Of a stretch of DNA of 53,524 bases, positions 44,001-51,945 are shown piece after piece (position 1 is the stretch's first letter; every line of letters begins with the position of its first letter). The notes beneath the pieces are model-generated. The model was given only the letters and a program-made list of their open reading frames with translations. It had not been told where the DNA came from and did no database searches. The position numbers were made by a program, and so were the translations under genes. The DNA is taken from positions 1 to 53,524 of the forward strand of contig CAZSDU010000021.1 in the NCBI GenBank assembly GCA_964605775.1. Reading direction: 5' to 3'. Source of the DNA: CAZSDU01 sp964605775 (GTDB lineage Bacteria; Bacteroidota; Bacteroidia; Bacteroidales; FEN-979).

Positions 44001-44606
44001 GCAATTTCTAATATTTTTTTGTGGTATAGACAGGCTTAAAGCGTACTTCCCGTCTGAAAAATAAACAGGTTTTCCTGATTTATCCAGGCGGATGTCAATC
44101 TTATCCGGCAATCCGAAATATCCGGCAAATTTGTTTTTAAGATATTCATTTTCAAACGGATAAGCATGCTTGATCAGACTCAGGACAAACATACAATAAT
44201 TCCCGTATTTCTTGCCCTGTATCAAATACCAGCCATTCTTTAACCGTAAAATGGCAGGTTCTGTCAGTTGTTTTTGCTTGCAAAAGCCAATAGAAAGGGG
44301 AATCGTATTATCAGTCCAGAAGATTAATGAGTCTCCTTGAAACATAAAAACACTATACCCATTTTCAATTCTTTGCTTTTCAATTTTTAAAATCTCATCG
44401 GCATAAACCTGTCTTTCATTTAAGACTTTTTCAAACTTTTTTACAAGCCGATCAGGATCTCTCTTTTCGTTTTCGATCCACCAAAATAAAAACATCAGAA
44501 GAAAACAAAGAAATCCTAAAAAAAGTAGTTTTAATCCAGACAATGAGGCGGTTTTTGTTATATTCAACATATCTGTCTGTAAATCAAAATAATAAAAATA
44601 CCGCAA
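41025..44606 (-). CDS. Large NtrY-like membrane sensor histidine kinase
   Basis: A 1193-residue kinase with many TM segments: one near residue 15-40, a cluster at about 205-420, and pairs near 690 and 720, then 850-880. Between them are two large extracytoplasmic regions (about 45-200 and 440-680) and a smaller one (about 740-850). A HAMP-like segment (LPLRLLAAKMGTFKLGR, about 890-945) leads to His979 in VAHEIKNPLTPMKLNVQHLLRAW, the NtrY/AtoS-type H-box. NNIFSNAIEAIED, SDNGRGISADQ and GGMGLGLAIVKAI complete the ATPase. No response regulator is adjacent; NtrC-type partners may be elsewhere. Neither extracytoplasmic region has a recognised fold. Confidence 0.88.
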   Translation of the reverse strand: MRYFYYFDLQTDMLNITKTASLSGLKLLFLGFLCFLLMFLFWWIENEKRDPDRLVKKFEKVLNERQVYADEILKIEKQRIENGYSVFMFQGDSLIFWTDNTIPLSIGFCKQKQLTEPAILRLKNGWYLIQGKKYGNYCMFVLSLIKHAYPFENEYLKNKFAGYFGLPDKIDIRLDKSGKPVYFSDGKYALSLSIPQKNIRNCGSGTWYLLLFMLGFLFIILSILYFYDKIAAFFQWKYLLITGIFVDVLFLRGLQFYFKFPSFLYQTELFGPSYFSSSWFLPSLGDVLVNSLLMLVLACIAFLNWPAPSLSAASPKHSRLLKQIFIIVLALLSFIGILIFIESFVVNSIIPLNLQNISGLIPYSGFGFLIIWSLWACFFLFFWKPVQYALHYSNPEKTAVINLRISIVAIIVFSFISMLLINDSNHDKEKEKRKILALKLSSKRNPVTETLFSQIEKGIRTDTSVLNFAESTLNSVNLSSEQELEDYLKRKYFTGFWNKFNIQSTLCASNKDLQVQPQGYLINCQDYFQNIINEFGELTPVNNLFFLDYGYGKENYLAVIRLPVLREKNSIHTVNLYIELNIKYVFKDLGYPELLIDRRLVEIPDISAYSYAFYKNGKIQYNAGKFLYNQSIDLYRAKINQGLFFNFSGQNHLYYKLNGTEELLISKKQPNFLTTLSPFAYLFFFFGFLSFILFVFLNRPLNAKFSLKTLRDRLQLSIIGMLLLSFLVLGGVIEIYIIRLNNAKNDDYLRERALSILMEFRYKFGADDHGFHASLPILENQLIKMSNIFFSDINIYDPAGKLIASSRPQVFEEGLTSDRMNIQAMNQLKSTGQSLFIHDEYIGSHNYSSAYLPFFNDKNKLLGYINLPYFARQDDLKKEISTFLVTFINVYVLLFILGVFIAFFFAKYITLPLRLLAAKMGTFKLGRPNEKIDWQKKDEIGQLVDQYNKMVEEMEESAKKLAVSEREGAWREMARQVAHEIKNPLTPMKLNVQHLLRAWNDHTPDYDQRLERFAQTLTEQIDTLASIASEFSDFAKMPAPQKEKLDLKEVLQNVVFLYKDIVPITINLDDVVVPALIWADQKQLLRVFNNIFSNAIEAIEDKSNGQIEVTLHEKSGNYLLNISDNGRGISADQSNNIFQPNFTTKTGGMGLGLAIVKAILEEMNATIRVESEEGRGASFIIEIPSFQAEITPN

Positions 44607-44687
44607 TAGCCTAACTGTAATGAATTATTTCAACCTCAGGGATATTAACCCTTAAAACAGGCCTTGCTTTCGTTATATGACTTAAAA

Positions 44688-45581
44688 TTAAGAAATTTTT
44701 CTTCTGATAATGAAAATTGTACTGGAGAATGAAAAATTCCCTTTACTGGCAAGATGATTTGATTTAACTCCATTTATGAAAGCCTTGACAATATTTTTTC
44801 TTCCAGTTTTGTATTGTTCGCTTAAAAGCGAAATATAAAATGCATCAAGTTTTTGTGGCAACATCTTGATGATTTCCAGGTTATGGTTTTCCATTAACAA
44901 TTTCAGGCTGTGTGCGGTAAAATGATAAAGATGACGCGGGAGATCGTAAGCGGCCCAGAATTTATTATAATACTTTGCATCCCAAGACTCGACATTGGGT
45001 ACCGCAATAATTAAAATGCCAGCGGGTTGTAACAAACGCTTTATATTTATTATTGATTGAGATAAATCAGGTAAATGTTCCAGTACATGCCAAAGACTAA
45101 TGCAATCAAATTGCGAACTGCTTCCGTTCAAATCTTCAATTTTTTCCATGATTGATAAAGCATACTGCCCAACAGCAAAATTTCTGGCATTTTCTCCCGG
45201 TTCAACCCCCATGACTTCCATCCCACGCTTTTTACAATAATGAAGAAGTTCAGCAGTCCCACAACCAACATCTAAAAAACGATTCCCCGGGGAAACCGCA
45301 TGAATCATTGAATATTTTCTTCTTACTGAAAAAAATCTTACTGCCGAGTAAATGGTTTCAAAAAGCCCACCCTTACGTGCATTATGCGAAATATATTTCT
45401 CGGAATGATAATATTTTCCCATTTGGCTTGCAAACGGTCTTGGGTTTGTAAATTTAAAACCACAAGAATTACATGATTGAATGTTAAAATCTTCTCCAGA
45501 CAAAAAACAGTCCTTTCCCTTGAGAAACATTGTAAAATCTGAACTTAAACAAACAGGACATGCTGTAATTATTTCTTGCAT
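44688..45581 (-). CDS. Class I SAM methyltransferase with N-terminal zinc ribbon
   Basis: A 297-residue protein. The N-terminus carries four cysteines in a zinc-ribbon-like arrangement (ACPVC, then SCNSCGFKFTNPRP), a form common in methyltransferases for sugar or polyketide-type substrates. The Rossmann fold follows with FLDVGCGTAELLHYC (motif I), VMGVEPGE (acidic loop) and FDCISLWHVLEHLPD (motif IV). It lies before the parS site and mnmG. The substrate is unknown. Confidence 0.85.
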   Translation of the reverse strand: MQEIITACPVCLSSDFTMFLKGKDCFLSGEDFNIQSCNSCGFKFTNPRPFASQMGKYYHSEKYISHNARKGGLFETIYSAVRFFSVRRKYSMIHAVSPGNRFLDVGCGTAELLHYCKKRGMEVMGVEPGENARNFAVGQYALSIMEKIEDLNGSSSQFDCISLWHVLEHLPDLSQSIINIKRLLQPAGILIIAVPNVESWDAKYYNKFWAAYDLPRHLYHFTAHSLKLLMENHNLEIIKMLPQKLDAFYISLLSEQYKTGRKNIVKAFINGVKSNHLASKGNFSFSSTIFIIRRKIS

Positions 45582-45590
45582 GATTAAAAT

Positions 45591-45606
45591 TGTTTCACGT
45601 GGAACA
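45591..45606. other. parS-type site (ParB/Spo0J binding)
   Basis: TGTTTCACGTGGAACA on the plus strand; on the minus strand it reads TGTTCCACGTGAAACA, identical to the parS consensus of Bacillus and many other bacteria. It falls in the 31-base gap between mnmG and the methyltransferase gene. An exact 16-base match is very unlikely by chance in this window. Confidence 0.88.
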
Positions 45607-45612
45607 AAAAAC

Positions 45613-47487
45613 TTATCTTCCTAAAAAAACGATTAAAACTGATACATCAGCTGGAGAAACTCCGCTGATTCTTGATGCCTGTCCAATGGTTCTTGGTTTA
45701 ATCCTTGATAATTTTTCCCTAGCCTCTATGGATAAAGCGGTCATTTTATGATAATCAGTATCCTGATTCAAAGCAAAATTATCCAGTCTCTTTACTTTTT
45801 CTGCAATTTCCCTTTCCTTCTCAATATAACTTTCATATTTCAGAAGAAGTTCGATTTCTTCCATTTCTTCCTCTCCCAGTTGAATATCCAGTGGCTTCCT
45901 AATGCTTTTGTGATCATCAAGGTATTTAAGTAATCCATGTAACTGTATCTGTGGACGTAAAACAATACTTGAAATTTTGGTTTTTTGAGAAATTTCAGTT
46001 GTTTTAACACTGATCAGATAGGGATTTATTTCTTCAGGTAAAACAGTATCTGTTTTTAAAATTCCCAACATTTCCGATATAGACTTATATTTCTTTTCAA
46101 GAACTTTCATCCTTTGTGTTGAAGCCAACCCAAGTTGATAGGATCGCGGGGTTAACCTATAATCTGCATTATCCTGCCTTAATAAAATTCTATATTCAGC
46201 CCTTGAGGTAAACATTCGATAAGGTTCATCTGTTCCTTTGGTAATCAGATCATCAATGAGCACTCCAATGTATGCTTCCTCTCTTCCTAAAATAAACTCC
46301 TGTTTCCCATTTAACTTTAAATGTGCATTTATTCCCGCCATAAGTCCTTGTGCTGCTGCCTCTTCATAGCCGGTGGTCCCATTAATTTGTCCGGCAAAAT
46401 ATAGGTTTTCAATGATTCTCGTCTCTAAAGAGGTTTTCAATTGATGAGGCGGAAAATAATCATATTCTATCGCATAACCCGGTCTGAAAAATTTGGCATG
46501 TTCAAATCCCTTAATTTTCTTTAAGGCCTCGAATTGAATTTTCTCTGGAAGGGATGAAGAAAAACCATTCACATAATACTCAACCGTATCCCAACCTTCC
46601 GGCTCAATAAATAGCTGATGTCTCTCTTTTGTTGAAAATCTGTCAATTTTATCCTCTATAGAAGGACAATATCGTGGACCAACACTCTGGATTCGTCCTG
46701 TAAACATCGGGGACTTTTCAAATCCCTTTCTCAAAATATCATGAACTTTTTTATTTGTATAGGTTAGGAAACAACTTTTCTGTTTTTTGGGTAAAGCAGT
46801 TTTTGTATAAGAAAATCTTTTGGGCCTGGCATCTCCCTTTTGTTCCTCCATTTTTGAAAAATCCAGGCTTCTTCCATCCACTCTTACAGGGGTCCCAGTT
46901 TTCATGCGCTTAACTTCAAAACCCATATCTGATAGATTTCTGGTAAGTGTTTTGGAAGAGGCTTCTCCAATTCTTCCTCCAAAAAAATGGTTTTCTCCTA
47001 TATGAATAATTCCATTTAAAAAAGTTCCATTTGCTAAAATAACGGCTTTACAAGCAAATTTCATTTTCATCCCAGTGATAACACCTCTAATCGCTCCTTC
47101 CTTTACTAAAACCTTCTCCACTGAGTCTTGCCAAAAATCTATACCAGAAATTCCTTCTAAAATTTTTCTCCATTCTGCAGAAAACAGCATCCTGTCATTT
47201 TGAGTTCTGGGGCTCCACATGGCTGGGCCTTTTGACAAATTGAGCATCCTAAATTGGATCATCGATCTATCTGCAACAATAGCAGTTTGCCCACCTATCG
47301 CATCTATTTCCCTGATTATCTGTCCCTTAGCAACGCCACCTATGGATGGATTACATGACATCTGTGCCATGTTTGTCAAATTCATAGTGATTAATAAAAC
47401 ATTTGATCCTAGTTTTGCTGCCGCAGCGGCTGCCTCACATCCAGCATGTCCAGCCCCCACAACAATAACATCATAAGTTTTTACCAT
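45613..47487 (-). CDS. mnmG: tRNA U34 5-carboxymethylaminomethyl modification enzyme MnmG
   Basis: The FAD protein that with MnmE modifies the wobble uridine of certain tRNAs. It is 624 residues. The FAD motif is DVIVVGAGHAGCEAAAAAAKLG at the N-terminus, and MAQMSCNPSIGGVAKGQI, GPAMWSPRTQNDR, GTFLNGIIHIGENHFFGGR and TTGYEEAAAQGLMAGINAHLKL are all signature blocks. Length is normal. The gene, formerly gidA, lies near oriC in many bacteria, which fits the two parS-type sites on either side of it. ybeY is immediately upstream with a 10-base gap. Confidence 0.97.
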   Translation of the reverse strand: MVKTYDVIVVGAGHAGCEAAAAAAKLGSNVLLITMNLTNMAQMSCNPSIGGVAKGQIIREIDAIGGQTAIVADRSMIQFRMLNLSKGPAMWSPRTQNDRMLFSAEWRKILEGISGIDFWQDSVEKVLVKEGAIRGVITGMKMKFACKAVILANGTFLNGIIHIGENHFFGGRIGEASSKTLTRNLSDMGFEVKRMKTGTPVRVDGRSLDFSKMEEQKGDARPKRFSYTKTALPKKQKSCFLTYTNKKVHDILRKGFEKSPMFTGRIQSVGPRYCPSIEDKIDRFSTKERHQLFIEPEGWDTVEYYVNGFSSSLPEKIQFEALKKIKGFEHAKFFRPGYAIEYDYFPPHQLKTSLETRIIENLYFAGQINGTTGYEEAAAQGLMAGINAHLKLNGKQEFILGREEAYIGVLIDDLITKGTDEPYRMFTSRAEYRILLRQDNADYRLTPRSYQLGLASTQRMKVLEKKYKSISEMLGILKTDTVLPEEINPYLISVKTTEISQKTKISSIVLRPQIQLHGLLKYLDDHKSIRKPLDIQLGEEEMEEIELLLKYESYIEKEREIAEKVKRLDNFALNQDTDYHKMTALSIEAREKLSRIKPRTIGQASRISGVSPADVSVLIVFLGR

Positions 47488-47493
47488 GAATTA

Positions 47494-47509
47494 TTTTTCA
47501 CGTGGAACA
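47494..47509. other. Second parS-type site, overlapping the ybeY stop
   Basis: TTTTTCACGTGGAACA differs from the first site by one base (position 2, T for G). The minus-strand reading TGTTCCACGTGA encodes the last residues Cys-Ser-Thr and stop of YbeY, so the site is embedded in the gene end. Same orientation as the site 1.9 kb away. Confidence 0.75.
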
Positions 47510-47965
47510 TTTTTTTGGTTTACGATTCTTTTTCATCTTTTCCAGCCAGTCCAAGTATTTGTTTTCAAGTGCACGCATTGCTTCCCTCCTCTCCTCATCT
47601 ACATCATCGAACCCCAGTAAATGCAAAATTCCATGAATTATTACCCTGTACAACTCATTTCTGAATGGCACGCCGTATATTATAGCATTTTCTTTAAGCC
47701 TAGGAAGGCTGATGAAAACGTCGCCTGTGACTAAAGCTTCATTTTCAGTGTAAGAAAAGGTAATTGTGTCAGTTAAAGTATTGTGTTTTAAATACTTTCT
47801 ATTTATTCTGTATAGGTTTTCATCACTTGTTAATATAATATTAACGTTTCCCAACTGCACTAGATGTGTTTTTACTACCCTTTCTATCCACTCTCTAAGC
47901 AGCTTTTTTTCACTCAGCCGTATTTCATGAATATCTTCAAAAAAGAAATTAACTAAACTATTCAT
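47498..47965 (-). CDS. ybeY: Endoribonuclease YbeY (16S rRNA maturation)
   Basis: A 155-residue metalloprotein involved in 16S rRNA 3' maturation and ribosome quality control. LNRINRKYLKHNTLTDTITF-type (LYRINRKYLKHNTLTDTI) is the family core. The zinc motif reads HGILHLLGFDD: two His are present and the third ligand position has Asp in place of the usual His, as is common in Bacteroidota YbeY. GDVFISLPRLKENA is also typical. The start overlaps the upstream GHKL-fold gene by eight bases, and the stop codon lies within the second parS-type site. Confidence 0.93.
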   Translation of the reverse strand: MNSLVNFFFEDIHEIRLSEKKLLREWIERVVKTHLVQLGNVNIILTSDENLYRINRKYLKHNTLTDTITFSYTENEALVTGDVFISLPRLKENAIIYGVPFRNELYRVIIHGILHLLGFDDVDEERREAMRALENKYLDWLEKMKKNRKPKKCST

Positions 47966-48449
47966 TTTTCTTCTGACTAACCACTGCCTTGCTCTGCCAA
48001 TATTCTTTCAAGGTTGTTATTCTTTTCAAGGATTTTTCGTAATTGATGCTGGAAATATAGAATACCATAGTTATGGATTTTCCCGTCAGCGAGATAGTAA
48101 TTTCATCGGCTAACGCCTTTACAATAAATATCTCTTTTGACAATTTATATCGCTTTATTTCCTGATCAAGTAAGTCCTCCTTCACAGTTTCGCCAATTTC
48201 ATTACTTAACTTAATCTTAAAAATCAATCCCTTAGGGGATCTTTCGAAACTAATTAATACCTTTCCTTTTCCTTTACAGTCATTCAAGGAAAGTAAAATT
48301 CCAGTAGCTTCGGTTGTGGCCAGTAATATATTGCCAAAATATTCCTGATTAATGTTATAATAATCACAAATTTCCTCCACGAATTTTTCGACTTTAAAAA
48401 GCTCCTGAATTCCCTTAACTCTAATTTCTTTGTTAGATTTCCTTTTCAT
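47958..48449 (-). CDS. GHKL-fold protein lacking ATP-binding motifs (pseudo-ATPase)
   Basis: A 163-residue protein aligned along its length with the small RsbW-like ATP-binding proteins that Bacteroidota encode before ybeY. Conserved framework: FKVEKFVEEICDYYNI, EYFGNILLATTEA, GLIFKIK, IFIVKALADEI, FYISSIN and RITTLKEYW. But the nucleotide-binding residues are gone. The N-box expected as EAxxNAIxHGN reads EATGILLSLND, the G1 box DEGxGFD reads SNEIGET, and G2 GRGIFLI reads LSKEIFI. ATP binding therefore looks lost while the fold is kept. It lies one base after the DUF4175 gene and overlaps ybeY, so it is still expressed in the operon. Anti-sigma function is only a family analogy. Confidence 0.82.
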   Translation of the reverse strand: MKRKSNKEIRVKGIQELFKVEKFVEEICDYYNINQEYFGNILLATTEATGILLSLNDCKGKGKVLISFERSPKGLIFKIKLSNEIGETVKEDLLDQEIKRYKLSKEIFIVKALADEITISLTGKSITMVFYISSINYEKSLKRITTLKEYWQSKAVVSQKKNE

Positions 48450-48450
48450 T

Positions 48451-51400
48451 TCATTGAATTTTAATCAAATATGAATCAATTTTATTTTTATAAAATGATT
48501 TAACAGGAAGAGGAGATTTACGTAACAATTCGTTTTCCTTTTCCATTTTATAATTATACTTGATTTTCTCAATCGGGTTACTAAAATTCAAATTTTTTAC
48601 CTGCTCCGCTTGTCTGTTTTCGTCAAAATCTCTTTTTTCCTCGGCATTTTCAGCTTCCAATAATCTGGACTGAATTAATTTCTGTCGGTCAACGCTTTCG
48701 CTTGTTATTCTTTTAAAGATAAGATCCCTTTCATTTTCGTTCAATTCGTTGATCAAATTACTTAAATTTTCCTTTTCTTCCTTACTCATCTTTCCTCGGC
48801 TTTGTTCATAACCCTGAATTTCTCGCCTCAGGGCCTCTTGCTGTGCCGCTAATCTCGCAATCTCTTGGTTTAATTCAGCACTCCCTCCCTTTTTATCCTT
48901 TCCGGATTTGCTTCCCTTTTCTATCCCTTCCTTCAATTTTCTTATTTGTTCACTGATCTGATTTTGCATTTCCTTCATTCCTTTAATCGACTTTTTTCCT
49001 CCCTTATTCGAAGGTTTTTTGCAAGCGTTGTTTCCCTTATTCTCCGAATTTGATTGATTTTCATTGTTCATTTGTTTAAGGATTTCTGAAAGTAAAACCG
49101 CCAAATTATTTAAGCCTGTCATTACAAACTGTTGCGAGGTCGAAGCAGCTCCTACATTCCGTTCTTCCAATTGCTGTAAAACCTTGTCAGTATTTCTATC
49201 TATCCTTTGAAGTTCCTTTGCCACCATTGGTTTTATCGAAATTTCTCTTTTGCTTAATGCAGTCAAGGAATCATCAATGCTCTTCATTTTTTCCTTCATG
49301 TTTCTTTGCCTTATCATTAAAGACTGAAATTTGGGGTCGTTTCTTCCGATTCTCTGACTTTCTTTGATTAGTTCTTCTTGTGTGAATGACAAATCGATAA
49401 GCCCCTCAAGTATCTTTCTGAGAGCTTGGGCATTTTCCACATTTTCCTCTGCATCGGCTTCCTCGCTCATGTTTTCAAGTTGCGCTGCTAATTCCGACAA
49501 TTTTTCCGAAGTTTCTTTTTGGATTCTTTGAATCTCCTTTTTGTTTTTCTTTTGTATCGTTCTATTGCTTTCGGCTAACTTTTGAGAAATCTCGTTCTGT
49601 TTGCTTTCGGTTTCTCCCAAATCAGGCGTGTTTTCAATTTTTTTTGCATCCTTTTCCAGGGATTGAAGCGTGTTTTTAATCGAATCGTATTGATTCTCTA
49701 TTTTCTTTTGTTCTTCTGCTAATTTAATCCCCTCACGCTTCTTATGCTTTTCCTCTCCAGCAAGCTCTGTTTGCTTATTCGCTAATTCTAATAAATCGCT
49801 TATCGCTTTTTCCAGTTTTCGTTCAAATTCAATTTTTCTATACAAATCAAGTGCCCGATCAAGTTGGTCCTCAACTTCCTTATTTGAGAATTTCATTTTT
49901 TCCAAAAAATCATCCAACTTCTTTTTATCCAGTTGTTCCAGCAGTTTTTTCATTTCCAGAATATCTTTTTTCAATTCCTCAGATAAAATATTTCTCATCA
50001 GCTCATTTAATTCCTTTTGTTTTTCAAAAATTCTTTCATTTGTTCCCTGATATTCCTGCTTTTCTTGGATATTTTTTAAATCATTTTTGCTTAGTTTTTC
50101 AATTTCTTCCGTAATTTTTTCGTAGGATTTAAGCATTTCTTCCATGTTTTTTATCTCCTGCCAGCTGACCTTGTTTTGTTCCGTTTTCTTCAGTTTCTGT
50201 TCTTCCAGCTTTTTATTTAACCGGCTTGACTCCATAACATTATGCTCAAGAGTTTTTGCAATTTCCTCACTCACTTTTTCCGAATCCCGAATAATTTCTT
50301 CCAAGGTCCTGGTTGTAATCGTCCGGGTTTCGGATTGTGTTGATTTTGCCCCATTTATTCCATCATTATCCCAAATTTCGAAGCCGAACTTTAAGGATTT
50401 CCCGGATTCAACACCCAATTCACTTAAATTGAAATGGAAATAAAAAAGTTGTGTTGTTGGCTCTGGGGTGATGTTCAAAGGGATTTTCAGGCTTTTCCCG
50501 GAATCGATATCATCTCTTCCTTTGATCTGATAATTAAAAGTCAGTTTTGAAAAACCATAATCATCCTTAACTAATCCACTGATAAAAACCCCTGTGGTTA
50601 ATCCGGAATCAGACTCCTGCTTAATAGAAATGCTGGGATAAGCATCTTTGATAATGTTAATTTGACAGCGCAATGAATCCGCTCGTGCAACATACTTATT
50701 TTGCGGAATCATGGTAAAGGTTGTTGACTCTGAAAAAGATTGTATGAACTTAAACTGATTCCCAGAAAGCTTCACACTTCTTTTCATTGAATCATTAAAC
50801 CTCATGCTCAAATTTTCAACATCCTTTGTAAAAAAATTCCAGCATACCTCAGTACCCTCAGGAATATTAAGATCAGAAGTGTTTTCAATGGTTTCAGGTA
50901 CTCTTTTTAAATAATCCGGATATCGAATGACCATATCGAATCGTATGATCATGGGTTTAGGGAAAACAATGATTTCATAATTTTCACTATAAAATTTTCC
51001 TGCTTCAATGTTAAATCTGATATTCTCCTGAATTGATTTAAACACATAACTATATAAATCGTGTTGCAGCCTTTTCATTTTATAGCGGTTTCCGGCAGTA
51101 TTGACGAACAATTCTCCGGGAATTTCTTTACCCTTTAATTTCACCAATAATTCAAAATCTTCCTGCTGCATAACCCTAAAATTTTTGTTTAACAACTCCA
51201 GGTGGAAGGGCAGGGGAGGAGTAAATGCTTGTGTAAAAAGGATAAGGCGTCTGGTCGGACCGGTTAACATCTCCGGAAAAAAGAAACCCATAAACAGTAA
51301 AAGCACTACTGCGGGTATAAAGAATCTCAAAAATCTGAGATTCTTGGTGAACTGAATGATTTTGCCGTAATTAAAAACCTTCAAAAATTGAGTTTTCTGT

Positions 51401-51855
51401 TCAATTCCGGCAATAATCAGATCTAAGCCTGCTGAATTTGTCTGTCTTTGCTGAATTAACTGGAGTGCATTTAAGAGTTTATCCTGGATTTCCGGAAAGT
51501 GTTCACCAATAATTATGGCCGCTTGTGCATGGGTTAAACCTTTCCTTCTTCTATACATTTTCAGCAAGGGATTCACAACAAAATGATACATTAAAAAAAA
51601 GGAAAGTAAAATATAGAACACAAAAAAAGACGAGCGTACAGCTGGATTAAAATAATAAAAAAATTCGAGGATGATCAGTAGAAAAAACAAGGACAACAGT
51701 ATGATTGTGGCCAGGATCAGTCCCCGGAAAAATTTATTTTTGTAATATTTCCTGATAAACTCATCAAGTTTTTTGATTACCATTTGTTCTTCCATGCTGT
51801 TTTCTTGTCCGAACATAGGGAAAGCTTTGTTACTTCCTGCAATACTATTCAGCAA
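48451..51855 (-). CDS. DUF4175-type membrane protein with long coiled coil
   Basis: A protein of up to 1134 residues. Two TM helices near the N-terminus (about 43-66 and 74-93) and a third at about 172-190 precede an extracytoplasmic Ig-like region (about 200-510; IRYPDYLKRVPETIENTSDLNIPEGTEV is characteristic). Residues of about 520-1100 are charged Glu/Lys-rich helix, mostly coiled coil with a Gly/Lys-rich break near 950-970. It has the architecture of DUF4175 proteins seen across Bacteroidota beside ybeY/mnmG. Function is unknown; an envelope scaffold is plausible. Internal starts (Met14, Met21) are possible. Confidence 0.87.
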   Translation of the reverse strand: MLNSIAGSNKAFPMFGQENSMEEQMVIKKLDEFIRKYYKNKFFRGLILATIILLSLFFLLIILEFFYYFNPAVRSSFFVFYILLSFFLMYHFVVNPLLKMYRRRKGLTHAQAAIIIGEHFPEIQDKLLNALQLIQQRQTNSAGLDLIIAGIEQKTQFLKVFNYGKIIQFTKNLRFLRFFIPAVVLLLFMGFFFPEMLTGPTRRLILFTQAFTPPLPFHLELLNKNFRVMQQEDFELLVKLKGKEIPGELFVNTAGNRYKMKRLQHDLYSYVFKSIQENIRFNIEAGKFYSENYEIIVFPKPMIIRFDMVIRYPDYLKRVPETIENTSDLNIPEGTEVCWNFFTKDVENLSMRFNDSMKRSVKLSGNQFKFIQSFSESTTFTMIPQNKYVARADSLRCQINIIKDAYPSISIKQESDSGLTTGVFISGLVKDDYGFSKLTFNYQIKGRDDIDSGKSLKIPLNITPEPTTQLFYFHFNLSELGVESGKSLKFGFEIWDNDGINGAKSTQSETRTITTRTLEEIIRDSEKVSEEIAKTLEHNVMESSRLNKKLEEQKLKKTEQNKVSWQEIKNMEEMLKSYEKITEEIEKLSKNDLKNIQEKQEYQGTNERIFEKQKELNELMRNILSEELKKDILEMKKLLEQLDKKKLDDFLEKMKFSNKEVEDQLDRALDLYRKIEFERKLEKAISDLLELANKQTELAGEEKHKKREGIKLAEEQKKIENQYDSIKNTLQSLEKDAKKIENTPDLGETESKQNEISQKLAESNRTIQKKNKKEIQRIQKETSEKLSELAAQLENMSEEADAEENVENAQALRKILEGLIDLSFTQEELIKESQRIGRNDPKFQSLMIRQRNMKEKMKSIDDSLTALSKREISIKPMVAKELQRIDRNTDKVLQQLEERNVGAASTSQQFVMTGLNNLAVLLSEILKQMNNENQSNSENKGNNACKKPSNKGGKKSIKGMKEMQNQISEQIRKLKEGIEKGSKSGKDKKGGSAELNQEIARLAAQQEALRREIQGYEQSRGKMSKEEKENLSNLINELNENERDLIFKRITSESVDRQKLIQSRLLEAENAEEKRDFDENRQAEQVKNLNFSNPIEKIKYNYKMEKENELLRKSPLPVKSFYKNKIDSYLIKIQ

Positions 51856-51945
51856 AATTACGAATTTACACCGCTTCAGGTCTGTTAAATGATGAGAATA
51901 CCGTAATTTCGCTACTGAAAACTATAAAAACGCAAAACCAGAAAA

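Noticed and set aside
47498..47965. Asp in place of the third zinc-binding His of YbeY
   Set aside because: HGxLHLxGxxD is a common form of the motif in Bacteroidota YbeY, so it is not a defect.
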